From a bacterium (lineage in GTDB: Bacteria; Electryoneota; RPQS01): a DNA stretch of 17,397 bases. Where the stretch lies: positions 1-17,397 of the forward strand of contig JAQTRJ010000009.1 of the NCBI GenBank assembly GCA_028711875.1, written 5' to 3'. Shown here piece by piece: positions 7,235 through 15,850 of the stretch (positions within the stretch are counted from its first letter, which is position 1; each line of letters starts with the position of its first letter). The position numbers and the translations under genes were made by a program. Below the pieces are notes generated by a model. It saw only the letters and a list, made by a program, of their open reading frames with translations, searched no databases and was not told where the DNA came from.

Positions 7235-8512
7235 CTACATCCGATATCCGATGGTAATCAAGGCCGTGGTGGAAGAGACGTCCTCGTCCACGTAGCCGTC
7301 CACCGAACCGTCGGCGGTGCGCTGTGAGTAGCCGGTGAACTGTACGGCTCCGTCAATCATCACGCTGCGATCCACCAGAAATCCGAAGCCAAGACTGATC
7401 AGATTTTTGTCCGCATCGCTGCCCAGCGGCTCGTAATTGCTCGGTTCGAAGGCATAGCCCGCCCTTAGCCGCAGCCCGTAGGCGGGGAACAGATACTCCC
7501 CTCCGACGGAGAGCCGCATCGTATTCTGATAATCGCTCTTGATCTGCTGATTGGCCGAGGCGCGCCCGATCGGCACACCGTTCACTCTATAAGGTGTGTC
7601 GCTGCGGAATTCGAGCGAGGTCCAGTCGCGCAGTTCCACGTCCGCCGCCACCAGCCAGCGACCGGGAGCCACCGACGCTCCGAAGCGGATGATCGGCGGA
7701 TAGCTCATGCGATAATCGAAATAGCCGGAGCTGGTCGTAATAACGTGGAGCGAATCGGTCTGCCTGGTGAATTCCTGACTGATGTTCACACCCAGCGGAG
7801 TCTGAAACATCGCCCCGATTCGTGCGTAGCGCCCGAGACGGAACAGCGCACCCAGATTCGCGCCCCACGCCGACATGTCGTGAGTCTGAGTCTGCTCTGT
7901 GAAAATGGCTATTGAGTCGGTGTAAGTCCCTGTGCGGGAATAATCGCGCAGCCCCTTCCAGTAGTTTACGCCCACTCCCAAAGCCAGATTCGGAGTGACG
8001 TCCACCGCTCCGGCCAGCGACCACAGTCCCATCCGCCCCTGAATGATCTCGTCGTAGGTGTCCCAGAAAGGCTCGCCGATTTCGTTTTGAGGTGAGGCAA
8101 ATTCCGTTCGTCCGTCGAAGCCCTGAACCTGCGCGTAGCCGAAGGCAAAGCTCAGCCCGCCCTGATAAACCGGCACGGGAAAGACCACGCCGAGATTGTT
8201 CAGCCGGAGATTGCTCGACGTCCCTTCCTGTGAATGGTCGTAATAATCGGTTTCGTTATTCAGGGCGGAGCGGGAGAGCGAGCCCTGCACTTCGATCCGC
8301 TTGACCTGCGCGAGTCCGGCGGGATTCCACCAAATCGCGGAATAGTCGTCGGCAATGCCCGTGTAGGTGCCGCCCAGTCCCATCGGCCGCGCGGCCGGGC
8401 CGACGTATTGCCCGGTGGTGATCGGGAGTTGCTCGGGAAGTCCCTGCTGGGCAAGCGCGAAAGACCCGAGAGTAAGTAAGGCTGTCAGCCCGATGAGAAG
8501 TTTTTTCAGCAT
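7235..8512 (-). CDS. FadL/PorV-like outer-membrane beta-barrel protein
   Basis: Predicted outer-membrane barrel of 425 aa in the OmpP1/FadL-like superfamily. A signal peptide is clear (MLKKLLIGLTALLTLGSFALA, cut before QQ). The segment after it, ARPMGLGGTYTGIADDYSAIWWNPAGLAQV at about 41-70, is the hallmark N-terminal motif shared by FadL-type transporters and the T9SS component PorV. The rest is alternating strand pattern with many aromatic residues and N/D-rich turns, as in barrels. It starts three bases after the stop of the lipoprotein gene with no clear ribosome site of its own, so translational coupling is likely. Cargo-type proteins with T9SS-like tails lie upstream in the same operon, which makes a PorV-like shuttle role worth testing; a small-molecule or lipid transporter is the alternative. 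Confidence 0.75.
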   Translation of the reverse strand: MLKKLLIGLTALLTLGSFALAQQGLPEQLPITTGQYVGPAARPMGLGGTYTGIADDYSAIWWNPAGLAQVKRIEVQGSLSRSALNNETDYYDHSQEGTSSNLRLNNLGVVFPVPVYQGGLSFAFGYAQVQGFDGRTEFASPQNEIGEPFWDTYDEIIQGRMGLWSLAGAVDVTPNLALGVGVNYWKGLRDYSRTGTYTDSIAIFTEQTQTHDMSAWGANLGALFRLGRYARIGAMFQTPLGVNISQEFTRQTDSLHVITTSSGYFDYRMSYPPIIRFGASVAPGRWLVAADVELRDWTSLEFRSDTPYRVNGVPIGRASANQQIKSDYQNTMRLSVGGEYLFPAYGLRLRAGYAFEPSNYEPLGSDADKNLISLGFGFLVDRSVMIDGAVQFTGYSQRTADGSVDGYVDEDVSSTTALITIGYRM

Positions 8513-8515
8513 GGG

Positions 8516-9136
8516 TTATCGCCCCCGGCCGCTGCCGCTGCTGCCCTGATTGGAGTCCGAGCCGGACTGCTTCTTCGGAAGAGGAGTCGCCTGTTTCGGC
8601 GGCTCAGGTTGAGGTTGAGGCGCAGGGTCTGTCGGTGGGGGAACATAGGTTCCGCCGCCCTGCACGGCAGGAGGCGTCACATACGGCCCTCCGCTGTCGC
8701 GTCCGCGATCCCCCGGCTGGCGGGACGGAGGTTCAGCGGGTTCACCGCCGCCGCCGTAATGGGGATACCCCCACCAGTTTCCCCGATCATACCACGAATC
8801 CCACCACGGCCGGCCGTAGTAGTCGTAATACCCGTAGTACGACCAGTAGTAATCGGGCGAGAAATTGTTGAAATCGAATCCCCACAGCGTGCGCCCGCGC
8901 GGACGACCCCAATACGACCAGTTGTCGTAGTACGAGGGATAGGTGTCATAGCCCTGATAATCTTCCTTCGTCAGGGTGGTGTCAATAGCCGTGGAGTCAT
9001 AGCGGTTGTAGATTTGGCCATACGGGCCCAGCCCCGCCTGCTCCATGCCCGGCCGGTAGAGCTTGGTATAGCAGCCGGTCGTGAGCAGAATCAGGAACAC
9101 GGCCGGTATCAGTATTCTTCCAACGAAATTCATCAT
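8516..9136 (-). CDS. Aromatic- and glycine-rich lipoprotein of unknown function
   Basis: A 206-aa protein I do not recognise as a named family. Start ATG 9136 (or the adjacent ATG 9133) follows a strong GGGAGGAG ribosome site; the open frame to 9265 upstream lies inside argF and is not expected to be used. The N-terminus is a lipoprotein signal (IPAVFLILLTTGC, Cys22). Residues 66-127 are low complexity: 27 of 62 are Tyr, Trp or Phe (for example DYYWSYYGYYDYYGRPWW). The C-terminal third is Pro/Gln/Gly/Ser-rich and looks disordered. Export to the periplasm or cell surface is well supported; a surface-adhesive or scaffold role is a guess. It is 43 bases downstream of argF and three upstream of the barrel gene. 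Confidence 0.8.
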   Translation of the reverse strand: MMNFVGRILIPAVFLILLTTGCYTKLYRPGMEQAGLGPYGQIYNRYDSTAIDTTLTKEDYQGYDTYPSYYDNWSYWGRPRGRTLWGFDFNNFSPDYYWSYYGYYDYYGRPWWDSWYDRGNWWGYPHYGGGGEPAEPPSRQPGDRGRDSGGPYVTPPAVQGGGTYVPPPTDPAPQPQPEPPKQATPLPKKQSGSDSNQGSSGSGRGR

Positions 9137-9179
9137 CGTCTCCTCCCGTCCGTCATGGTTGCTACCGTCCTTCTTCGGG

Positions 9180-10118
9180 CTATCCTTCGAGCAGCTTGAG
9201 GATAATCGCCTTCTGCATGTGCAGCCGGTTTTCGGCCTGATCGAAGACCACGCTGTGCGGGCCATCCATCACCTCGTCAGTGATCTCCCGTCCCCGTTCG
9301 GCGGGCAGGCAGTGCATCACGATGCAGTCCTTGTCCGCTTTGTTGACCAGCGCGGAATTTATCTGAAAGGCGCGCAAAGCCTGTTCCTTCTGGGAGGCCT
9401 TGTCCTTCTGCCCCATTGAAGCCCACACATCCGTATACAAAACGTGCGCCCCGGCCACTGCCGAAAACGGATCGTGTGAAATCGTAACCTTAGATACTCC
9501 AGCCTTTTGCGCCCGTGCGAGGCAGTCCGCGTCGGGCAGGGTATCCGGGGAGGTCGCCACTACCAATTCGATTCCTAAAATCGCGGAAAGGTTTAAAAAC
9601 GAATTGGTAATATTGTTGCCGTCTCCCAGATAGACCAGCTTAAAATCCTCGTAACGACCTAATTTTTCATAGATTGTCAAGAGGTCGGAAAAAATCTGGC
9701 AGGGATGCAGGAGATCGGTCAGCGCGTTGATGACCGGAATATCCGCATATTTTGCCAATTCTTCCACGTCGGAGTGCTTAAACGTGCGGATCACGATCCC
9801 GTTCAGGTAGCGGGATAACACCCGTGCGGCATCGGCCACGGTTTCGCGCTTGCCGAGCTGGATTTCCTGATCGGTGACGTAGATGTGGCGGCCGCCGAGC
9901 TGGTTGATGCCCACCTCGAAGGAAATGCGTGTGCGCAGGCTCGGCTTGTGAAAGATCAGACCCCACGTCTGTCCTTTGATGGCCTTGTGCTCGGCGGTGT
10001 CGCGAATCCCGGCTACCTCCTTTAACTCGCGAGCTAAGGCAAGTGTTTCAATGACTTCTTCGCGGGAGAAGTCGGTTTCAGCGATGAAGTCCCGGTGCGG
10101 GCGGGGAGAGAAGGTCAT
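9180..10118 (-). CDS. argF: Ornithine carbamoyltransferase
   Basis: Cytoplasmic arginine-biosynthesis enzyme that makes citrulline from ornithine and carbamoyl phosphate. At 312 aa it has all the expected motifs: carbamoyl-phosphate loop KPSLRTR at 58-64 (the Leu variant of STRTR), FEVGINQLGG, DLLHPCQ at 135-141, LGDGNNITNS at 164-173, ornithine loop DVWASMGQ at 230-237, and HCLPAERG at 269-276. The GDGNN plus DVW.SMG combination points to true ornithine rather than acetyl- or succinylornithine transferase, although the SLRTR spelling also occurs in the latter. The ATG has no ribosome site in the preceding 20 bases. No other arg gene is nearby; it lies between a secreted peptidase gene (46 bases upstream) and the lipoprotein gene. 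Confidence 0.94.
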   Translation of the reverse strand: MTFSPRPHRDFIAETDFSREEVIETLALARELKEVAGIRDTAEHKAIKGQTWGLIFHKPSLRTRISFEVGINQLGGRHIYVTDQEIQLGKRETVADAARVLSRYLNGIVIRTFKHSDVEELAKYADIPVINALTDLLHPCQIFSDLLTIYEKLGRYEDFKLVYLGDGNNITNSFLNLSAILGIELVVATSPDTLPDADCLARAQKAGVSKVTISHDPFSAVAGAHVLYTDVWASMGQKDKASQKEQALRAFQINSALVNKADKDCIVMHCLPAERGREITDEVMDGPHSVVFDQAENRLHMQKAIILKLLEG

Positions 10119-10164
10119 GTGAGTACTCGAATGATGAAGGAGAAGTTGTTCGCGGTGATTTCGA

Positions 10165-12552
10165 TTACCTGAGCAGCAGCATCTTGTGCGTTGGTCTCAG
10201 GGCGGGCGATTCCATGCGCACGAAATACAATCCCGACGCGACGGGCAAATTGCTCTGCGAGGTGCCGTCCCAGAGCAGCTGCTGCGGGCCGGCGGTGAGC
10301 GCATTTACGTCAAGGCGGCGCACCTGTTCGCCGAGCACATTGTAGATTGCGAGCGTGACCGCTCCCGCGCGCGCCACCTCGTAGCTGATGGTGGTCGTTG
10401 GATTAAACGGATTCGGATACGAGCCGGTGATCCGGTATTCATAGGCCAGCGCGGGCTGCTCCGGCGGCGCTTTCAGATCGGTGCCGGTGAAGACGCGGAT
10501 GCGATCCAAGTGCAGGCCGAGATCGCCGAGGATCGCGTCGCTGTGCAGCCGGAAGCGCAGTTGAAACGCGGACGGCGTCCACGACCCGAGGTCCACGAAG
10601 GTTCGCGTCCACGGCAAATCCATGTCGCAGAATCCCGCCGCCTGTTCCCACGTGCTCCCGTCGGTGGAAATTTCCACGAACAAGCTGTCGGTCGGTACGT
10701 CGAGCCGTCCGCGGCGATCGAATTCCAGATAGCAGGCGTTGCCCTCGGCGGCGTCAATCGTCGTGTTCGCGCGAATCCACGTGTTCGCGTTGTTGGCATA
10801 GGCCGTGCGATAGCCGGGCGGATTCGTGCAAAGCGACGTGCCGAAATTCATGGCGGTGGTGTCGGGATCGAGCCGCCATGTGTTGCCTTCGCCGTCCGCC
10901 GTCCAGCCGTCCAAACCACTCTCGAAATCCTCCGCATACACCTGCTCGGCGGCGGGCAGCGCGAGTTCTACGGTAGCGTCGCCGCCCAGCCAGAAGCTGC
11001 GCCACAGCACCATGTAGCCCGCTCCGTCGGCGACGCCCATCGCGCGATAGCTGCCTTCCGGCTGCGAGACGGTCACGCCTTCGGCGGGAACGGCGATCCA
11101 TTTCGGAAATTCGCAATCGAGAAACACGCTGCCGGCGATGCCGTTGCCGCTGGTGTCTTTCAAATTCAAGGTTAGCGAGTGCCACGGCAAAGGCTGAAGA
11201 TCAATGTACACGTCCTGCGGATAGGAATTGGGATTGACCGAGACGGTCACCGTGTTTGACGCATAGCCTTCGCGGCGCGCGAGAATGCGATTCGTTCCCG
11301 GCACCGGCAGAATCGTCGCCCGTCCGAATTCCTCGTTCGTGTACCAGGGCGCGAGCAGCGCCGTCCACGTATTCAGGTTGCGGTATTCGGCGGAGATCGG
11401 CTGGCCGGTTTGAGCGTCGCGGGTGTAGATATTCAGCGGCGTGATCCCGAACGTTTCGTCGGACAGATTGTAGTTAATGACGCGGCGGCATAGCCAGTAC
11501 AAGCTGGGCAGATCCATGCGAACGAAGTCAAACAGGTCCTGGCCGGTAGCGAGGGAACAGGGCGGCTGAATTTCAATGGGCGGGCCAAGCTCGGTGTTAA
11601 GCTGAATGGTTCCGAGCTTCCAATAGAACCAGTCCTGCGTGTCGCCGTTATGCGTCCCGCCGAACACGGGGATGTAGGGATCGTCGCTGCCGACTTTTCG
11701 CAGGAGTTCGCTGTAATAGCGTGTCACCTGCATGATCGCCGTACAGTCGGGCGGGAATTTGTTGAAGCCGCCTTCGTTGCCGGGCCAGCTCCACGCGACG
11801 ATGGCCTGTTCCGCCACACCGCCCTGCCGCGAACTGTGATAGACAATGGAGACCGTCGGCTTGATCCGTTCGGCAAAATTGGCCACGGCTTGCGCTTCCG
11901 GCTCGGAAAAGGGAGACGGTCCGCGAAAATAGTCATAGACCGGCGTGGACTGAACTTGCCAGAGCGTGTCGCCGTAGATCCAGTTGAGACCGAAGTTGCG
12001 GTTGAGATCCACGCCGCAGGAATCGCCGCCCGGCCCGACGTGAACGTTGCACTCGCCGGGCATCTCAGGTGGAACGTAGCCATTCTTCCGCCAGTAGCAG
12101 TCGAGCGAGCGCGAAATCACTTCCAGCCCGTCGGGATTCATCGTTGGAATAAAATAGAGCTGCGCGTTCTGGATCAGCGTGCGGTAGTAGTTGTAGCGGT
12201 GTGGATTGGTCAAATCCCGCAAGAAAGCCATCGTAACCTGTAGACCGATCACTTCTTCGGCGTGGATGTGACCGATGATGAGCACCGTCGGCTCATCCTC
12301 GAAGATGTCCGCGTTATCGGATATCCTCACAGCGTAGATGGGGTAGGATTCGCCGAATTGTTGTCCGCTCGAATAGCCTATCGTTTCAACGTGGACAATA
12401 TCGCTGGTGTCGTCAAGCTGAAGAACGAAGTCTTCCAGCCCGGCCCGCGTGTAGTAACAGCTGTCGAGACAATCGGCCTGTGCGGAAACAACTCCGATCA
12501 GCAGCGGAATCAGCATAAGAACCAAGATGGCGGCGAATCGTCGCAAAGACAT
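10165..12552 (-). CDS. Secreted M14 zinc carboxypeptidase with C-terminal sorting domain
   Basis: Exported 795-aa metallopeptidase. A signal peptide (about residues 1-25, LIGVVSAQA) leads into an M14 catalytic domain at about 30-365. Zinc ligands are His97 and Glu100 (GHIHAEE) and His239 (IVYHSS). MNPDG (138-142), YWRKN (153-157) and GVDLNRNFG (180-188) are family motifs, and the general base is Glu321 in LNTELG. After it come a carboxypeptidase-regulatory-like beta domain (about 370-465), further beta-rich sequence, a jelly-roll-like region beginning EDFESGLDGW (about 545-695), and a YPNPFNP tail at about 706-795 of the T9SS type A/FlgD-Ig class. Cysteines in the catalytic domain suggest disulfides. 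The start has GAGG five bases upstream. It follows the repeat-protein gene by 40 bases. Confidence 0.92.
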   Translation of the reverse strand: MSLRRFAAILVLMLIPLLIGVVSAQADCLDSCYYTRAGLEDFVLQLDDTSDIVHVETIGYSSGQQFGESYPIYAVRISDNADIFEDEPTVLIIGHIHAEEVIGLQVTMAFLRDLTNPHRYNYYRTLIQNAQLYFIPTMNPDGLEVISRSLDCYWRKNGYVPPEMPGECNVHVGPGGDSCGVDLNRNFGLNWIYGDTLWQVQSTPVYDYFRGPSPFSEPEAQAVANFAERIKPTVSIVYHSSRQGGVAEQAIVAWSWPGNEGGFNKFPPDCTAIMQVTRYYSELLRKVGSDDPYIPVFGGTHNGDTQDWFYWKLGTIQLNTELGPPIEIQPPCSLATGQDLFDFVRMDLPSLYWLCRRVINYNLSDETFGITPLNIYTRDAQTGQPISAEYRNLNTWTALLAPWYTNEEFGRATILPVPGTNRILARREGYASNTVTVSVNPNSYPQDVYIDLQPLPWHSLTLNLKDTSGNGIAGSVFLDCEFPKWIAVPAEGVTVSQPEGSYRAMGVADGAGYMVLWRSFWLGGDATVELALPAAEQVYAEDFESGLDGWTADGEGNTWRLDPDTTAMNFGTSLCTNPPGYRTAYANNANTWIRANTTIDAAEGNACYLEFDRRGRLDVPTDSLFVEISTDGSTWEQAAGFCDMDLPWTRTFVDLGSWTPSAFQLRFRLHSDAILGDLGLHLDRIRVFTGTDLKAPPEQPALAYEYRITGSYPNPFNPTTTISYEVARAGAVTLAIYNVLGEQVRRLDVNALTAGPQQLLWDGTSQSNLPVASGLYFVRMESPALRPTHKMLLLR

Positions 12553-12592
12553 CGGAACCTCGGCAAATTTTCTCGGAGAAAACGCGCGGCGA

Positions 12593-15500
12593 TCACCGCA
12601 CCAGCATCATCTTCTTCACGTCGGTGAAGTTTCCGGTTTTCAGGCGATAGAAATAGAGACCGGAGGCCAACCGCCCGGCGTCGAAGCTGATCTCGTAGCG
12701 GCCGGCGTTCATCGTTGCGTTCACCAGCGTGGCCACCTGCTGACCGAGCGTATTGAACACGGCGACTTCCACCCGCTGCGTCTGCGGCACGCTGAACGCG
12801 AAACGCGTGCTCGGATTGAACGGATTGGGATAGTTCTGCCCGAGTTCGGCGTGCGTCGGAATCGCCGTCGTCGGCAGTTCGTCCACGCTCACCGTATAGT
12901 CGTTGATCCAGTTCGCCCAGATGTTTTTGAGCGGTTGCTTGCCCGATGCGCGGCGGTCTTCCCAGGCCACAATGAGTCCGCCGTGACCGTCGCGGGCGAT
13001 GCCCGGTTTGATCTGCCACTGATATTCATCGCAGATCCAGCCGCCCATGGAGGCCTGCCAGAACGGATCGGCTTCCACGCCCTGCGGGTTGATATGGGTT
13101 CCATAGACGCTGGGGAAGAAACCGCGGTAATCACTCCACGCCAGATAAAGACCGTCCTGCCAGTCCACGTGTAGCGCGGCGTCGGTCTGATCGCCCTGCG
13201 CCAGCGCCAGCCCGCGGCCGCCGTCAGGCCACAGAGGCGTGCCGGTCGGCGAAAGCTTCTGTCCGTAAAGATCAATGTGGCCGGTGCTGCGATAGTCTTC
13301 CCAGATAATGTACAACTGTCCTGCGCTGGTGAGCGCGATCCTCGGAGTGCTCTGGTTCAACGTGTCGCTGACGATCAGTCGGCCGCTCGCCTCCCAGTTC
13401 GGCGAGCCGTCGGAGTTCAGATGCTGCGCGTAGATGTCAAGATCGCTGGCGGGGATTCGCTTGTCGGCCCAGACGAAATAGGCGCCGCCGTTGCCATCGG
13501 CCAAGACGGTGGGATAGTCCTGAATGTTGATCGCGTCGCAGACCAGGCCTTCCCAGGAGATGGAGCCGTCGCCGCAGACCCGCGCGCCGGCCACGTTGAA
13601 CTGCCCGTACGCCCCGGTGCGCCACGTCACCCAGGCGCAGCCGTCCGCGCCGGCGGAAATTCCGAACACGATGTCGTCTTCGCCGGTGTCGAAGAGCCGC
13701 GCCGGTTCCGTCCACATCGGCTGACAATTCGCGTCCATGCGCATCACGAACGCGTTGATGTAGTAATCCAGATCGTAGTTCTGCCAGGCAATGTAGCACC
13801 CGCCAGCGCCGTCGCTGCAGAGATAGGCGCTCACCTGATCGGTGGTCTGCGCATCGTTGTAAACCACGGTTCCGGCGCGGCTGCCGACAATCTGGCCGCT
13901 CAGGTTGACGTGGGTCATGCGAATCTTCTTCTCCCCGGTGCGCAGGTCTTCCCAGGCCGCGAAAAATCCGGCCGCGCCGTCCGAGCACAACCGATGATTC
14001 ACCTGATTGAACTTGACGTTCCCTTCGTTGTCGGGAGCCAGCGTGTCGCCGTTCAGAATTAACTCGAAATCGGCGTCGCGCTGAGTGGTGTCCACGATCT
14101 GATAAAACAGACCGGTACCGGCCGTGACATAGCGATTGTCCTGCCACACGATGGCCACCCGGCCCATCGTCAGGTCAATGGCCTGCGCGTTCTCGGCGTC
14201 GCCGTCGAGACCGTACACGATGAACGTTTCGGCGGGATCGAGCATGCTATCGCCGTTGTCGAGTTCCAGCTTCTGATAGCGCAGCGTCTGCGAACCCAGC
14301 CAGGTATCGTCGTAGAGAACGTAACAGCCGTCGCCTTCGTCGAGGCGAAGCAGTGGGGCGAACTGCTGATTGGGGCCGTCGGCCACGAGCGTGCCGTTGC
14401 CGTCGTCGTCCCAGCCGGAGGTTCCGTTCGCCAGAATGCGGCGGGCGTAAAGATCGCACTGCTGCGGCGAGCCGGTGGAACGGGCGTCTTCCCACGCCAC
14501 CACCATGCCGCCCATCAGGTCGGACGTCAACCGGCTGCCCTCGCGGTTGATGATCTCCGTCGAAGTGCATACGCGCAGACCGCCCGCGGCGAATTGAATC
14601 TGGCCGTCGAGAGAGATTTTCTGAACGTAGACGTCGTTGGTGTGATTGTCTTCGCGGCGATCCTGCCAGGTGACGATGCAGCCGTCGGAAGTGCCGCCGT
14701 TCTCGCTGATCGCCACGCGCGCGCCGTCCTGATCGTTGGGAGCGGAACAGAGCGGCATGCCGCCGTCGTCCCAGACCGCCTGACCGCTGGCGTCCATGCG
14801 CTGGATGTAGAGATCGGTTTCGATGCCGTTCACGCGATAGTCCATCCAGGCCAGATAGCAGCCGCCCAGGCCGTCGGGACAAATTTTCACCGCGGATTGG
14901 CTGCCCAGAGCGCCGCACACCAGCGTTCCGTTCTGACCCCACGGCAGTTGGCCGCTCGTGTCGACTTTGGCCACGTAAATGTTCTCATTGTCAGTGGTGC
15001 GGGTATCGTTCCAGGCGACGAGCATGTTGCCCTGGCCATCGGCGTCGGCGGTGATCCCCGCCTGCTCTCCGTTCATGGCGGTGACGGCCACCGGTCCGGT
15101 CGTCCAGGCGATGCTGCCGTTGCTGCGGATCCGCTGAGCGTAGATGTCGGCATTGTCGCGCCGGGTGTCTTCCCACGCGATGATGGCGCCGCCCGCGCCG
15201 TCGTGAACCGCTCGCACGGTCACTTCGTTGACCGCCGCGCCGAACAGGGAATCCACCACGTTGCCGAGGGGATTCCAGCCGGGGAACAGGTTGCCGCTCT
15301 GATCCAGCTTCATCGCATAGACGTCGCCGACGCTGTCGGTGCGGAATTCGTTCCACGCAATGATCCAGCCGTCAGTCACCGCCACCACCTCCGGGTCTTC
15401 CTGGCGGAAGGGAAAGGTGACCAGCTTGTGGCCGGTTGAATCCAGAAGCTGTTCGCCAGAGGGAGAAATAAGTTGAATGAAAATGTCGCGATCACCGCCG

Positions 15501-15703
15501 CGCGTGTCCGACCAGGCCATCAGGACGTGGCCGTCATCGCTGCGGTATCCGCTGCGGGTCCATTCGATGTGATGTCCTTGCCGAAGCGGAAGTCCGGTGG
15601 TATCCCACTGGCACGCGTTATTCTGGGCGACAACCGGAGCCACACCCATCAGCACGCTCACAGTCAGCAGTAGGGCACTCTGGGCGAAAAGTAGTCTGTG
15701 CAT
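12593..15703 (-). CDS. Large secreted repeat protein (beta-propeller-like) with C-terminal sorting domain
   Basis: First gene of the operon: 1036 aa with a signal peptide (LLLTVSVLMGVAPVVA, cut near residue 26). Residues about 55-940 hold some 16 imperfect repeats of 45-65 aa built round a core of the type '(V/I)(A/T)W-(E/Q/S)-D-x-R...D(I/L)Y-x-x-(R/K)', for example AWEDTRRDNADIYAQRI, TWQDRREDNHTNDVYVQKI, IWEDYRSTGHIDLYGQKL. Copies 8, 11 and 12 are degenerate. Each unit also carries a 'DG.GG..(V/I)AW' strand, suggesting propeller blades. The last 83 residues (from 954, LGQNYPNPFNPSTRF to MMLVR) are the T9SS type A/FlgD-Ig-like sorting tail. No enzyme motif is visible; a binding or adhesive role is inference. 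The ribosome site GAGGAG lies just before ATG 15703, and a promoter lies 148 bases upstream. Confidence 0.88.
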   Translation of the reverse strand: MHRLLFAQSALLLTVSVLMGVAPVVAQNNACQWDTTGLPLRQGHHIEWTRSGYRSDDGHVLMAWSDTRGGDRDIFIQLISPSGEQLLDSTGHKLVTFPFRQEDPEVVAVTDGWIIAWNEFRTDSVGDVYAMKLDQSGNLFPGWNPLGNVVDSLFGAAVNEVTVRAVHDGAGGAIIAWEDTRRDNADIYAQRIRSNGSIAWTTGPVAVTAMNGEQAGITADADGQGNMLVAWNDTRTTDNENIYVAKVDTSGQLPWGQNGTLVCGALGSQSAVKICPDGLGGCYLAWMDYRVNGIETDLYIQRMDASGQAVWDDGGMPLCSAPNDQDGARVAISENGGTSDGCIVTWQDRREDNHTNDVYVQKISLDGQIQFAAGGLRVCTSTEIINREGSRLTSDLMGGMVVAWEDARSTGSPQQCDLYARRILANGTSGWDDDGNGTLVADGPNQQFAPLLRLDEGDGCYVLYDDTWLGSQTLRYQKLELDNGDSMLDPAETFIVYGLDGDAENAQAIDLTMGRVAIVWQDNRYVTAGTGLFYQIVDTTQRDADFELILNGDTLAPDNEGNVKFNQVNHRLCSDGAAGFFAAWEDLRTGEKKIRMTHVNLSGQIVGSRAGTVVYNDAQTTDQVSAYLCSDGAGGCYIAWQNYDLDYYINAFVMRMDANCQPMWTEPARLFDTGEDDIVFGISAGADGCAWVTWRTGAYGQFNVAGARVCGDGSISWEGLVCDAINIQDYPTVLADGNGGAYFVWADKRIPASDLDIYAQHLNSDGSPNWEASGRLIVSDTLNQSTPRIALTSAGQLYIIWEDYRSTGHIDLYGQKLSPTGTPLWPDGGRGLALAQGDQTDAALHVDWQDGLYLAWSDYRGFFPSVYGTHINPQGVEADPFWQASMGGWICDEYQWQIKPGIARDGHGGLIVAWEDRRASGKQPLKNIWANWINDYTVSVDELPTTAIPTHAELGQNYPNPFNPSTRFAFSVPQTQRVEVAVFNTLGQQVATLVNATMNAGRYEISFDAGRLASGLYFYRLKTGNFTDVKKMMLVR

Positions 15704-15850
15704 TGTCTCCTCATCTCGATAGGTCTGACGCTGAATGGCAACCCGGAATTTTCGGGCGGCCGGGCGACTATTTGAATTCTTGTTTGTTCGGGGAAAAGCA
15801 GGGGAAATTGCGCAGGTATGTGGAGCACCAGCGTTTCCGGGTAACTATAA
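15704..15850 (-). other. 5' leader of the five-gene operon
   Basis: About 140 untranslated bases lie between the promoter at 15851-15879 and the first gene. It holds a modest hairpin (CCCG...CGGG around 15742-15756) and the GAGGAG ribosome site near its end. I recognise no riboswitch or arginine-repressor box in it. Confidence 0.4.

Noticed and set aside
10186..11175. Plus-strand 329-codon frame opposite the M14 peptidase gene
   Set aside because: Antisense to a gene with a complete catalytic motif set; the translation looks like shadow sequence.
13277..15439. Plus-strand frames of 261 and 281 codons (13277-14062, 14594-15439)
   Set aside because: They mirror the repeat-protein gene, and their length comes from its repeated codon pattern. 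They have no ribosome site and no recognisable domain.
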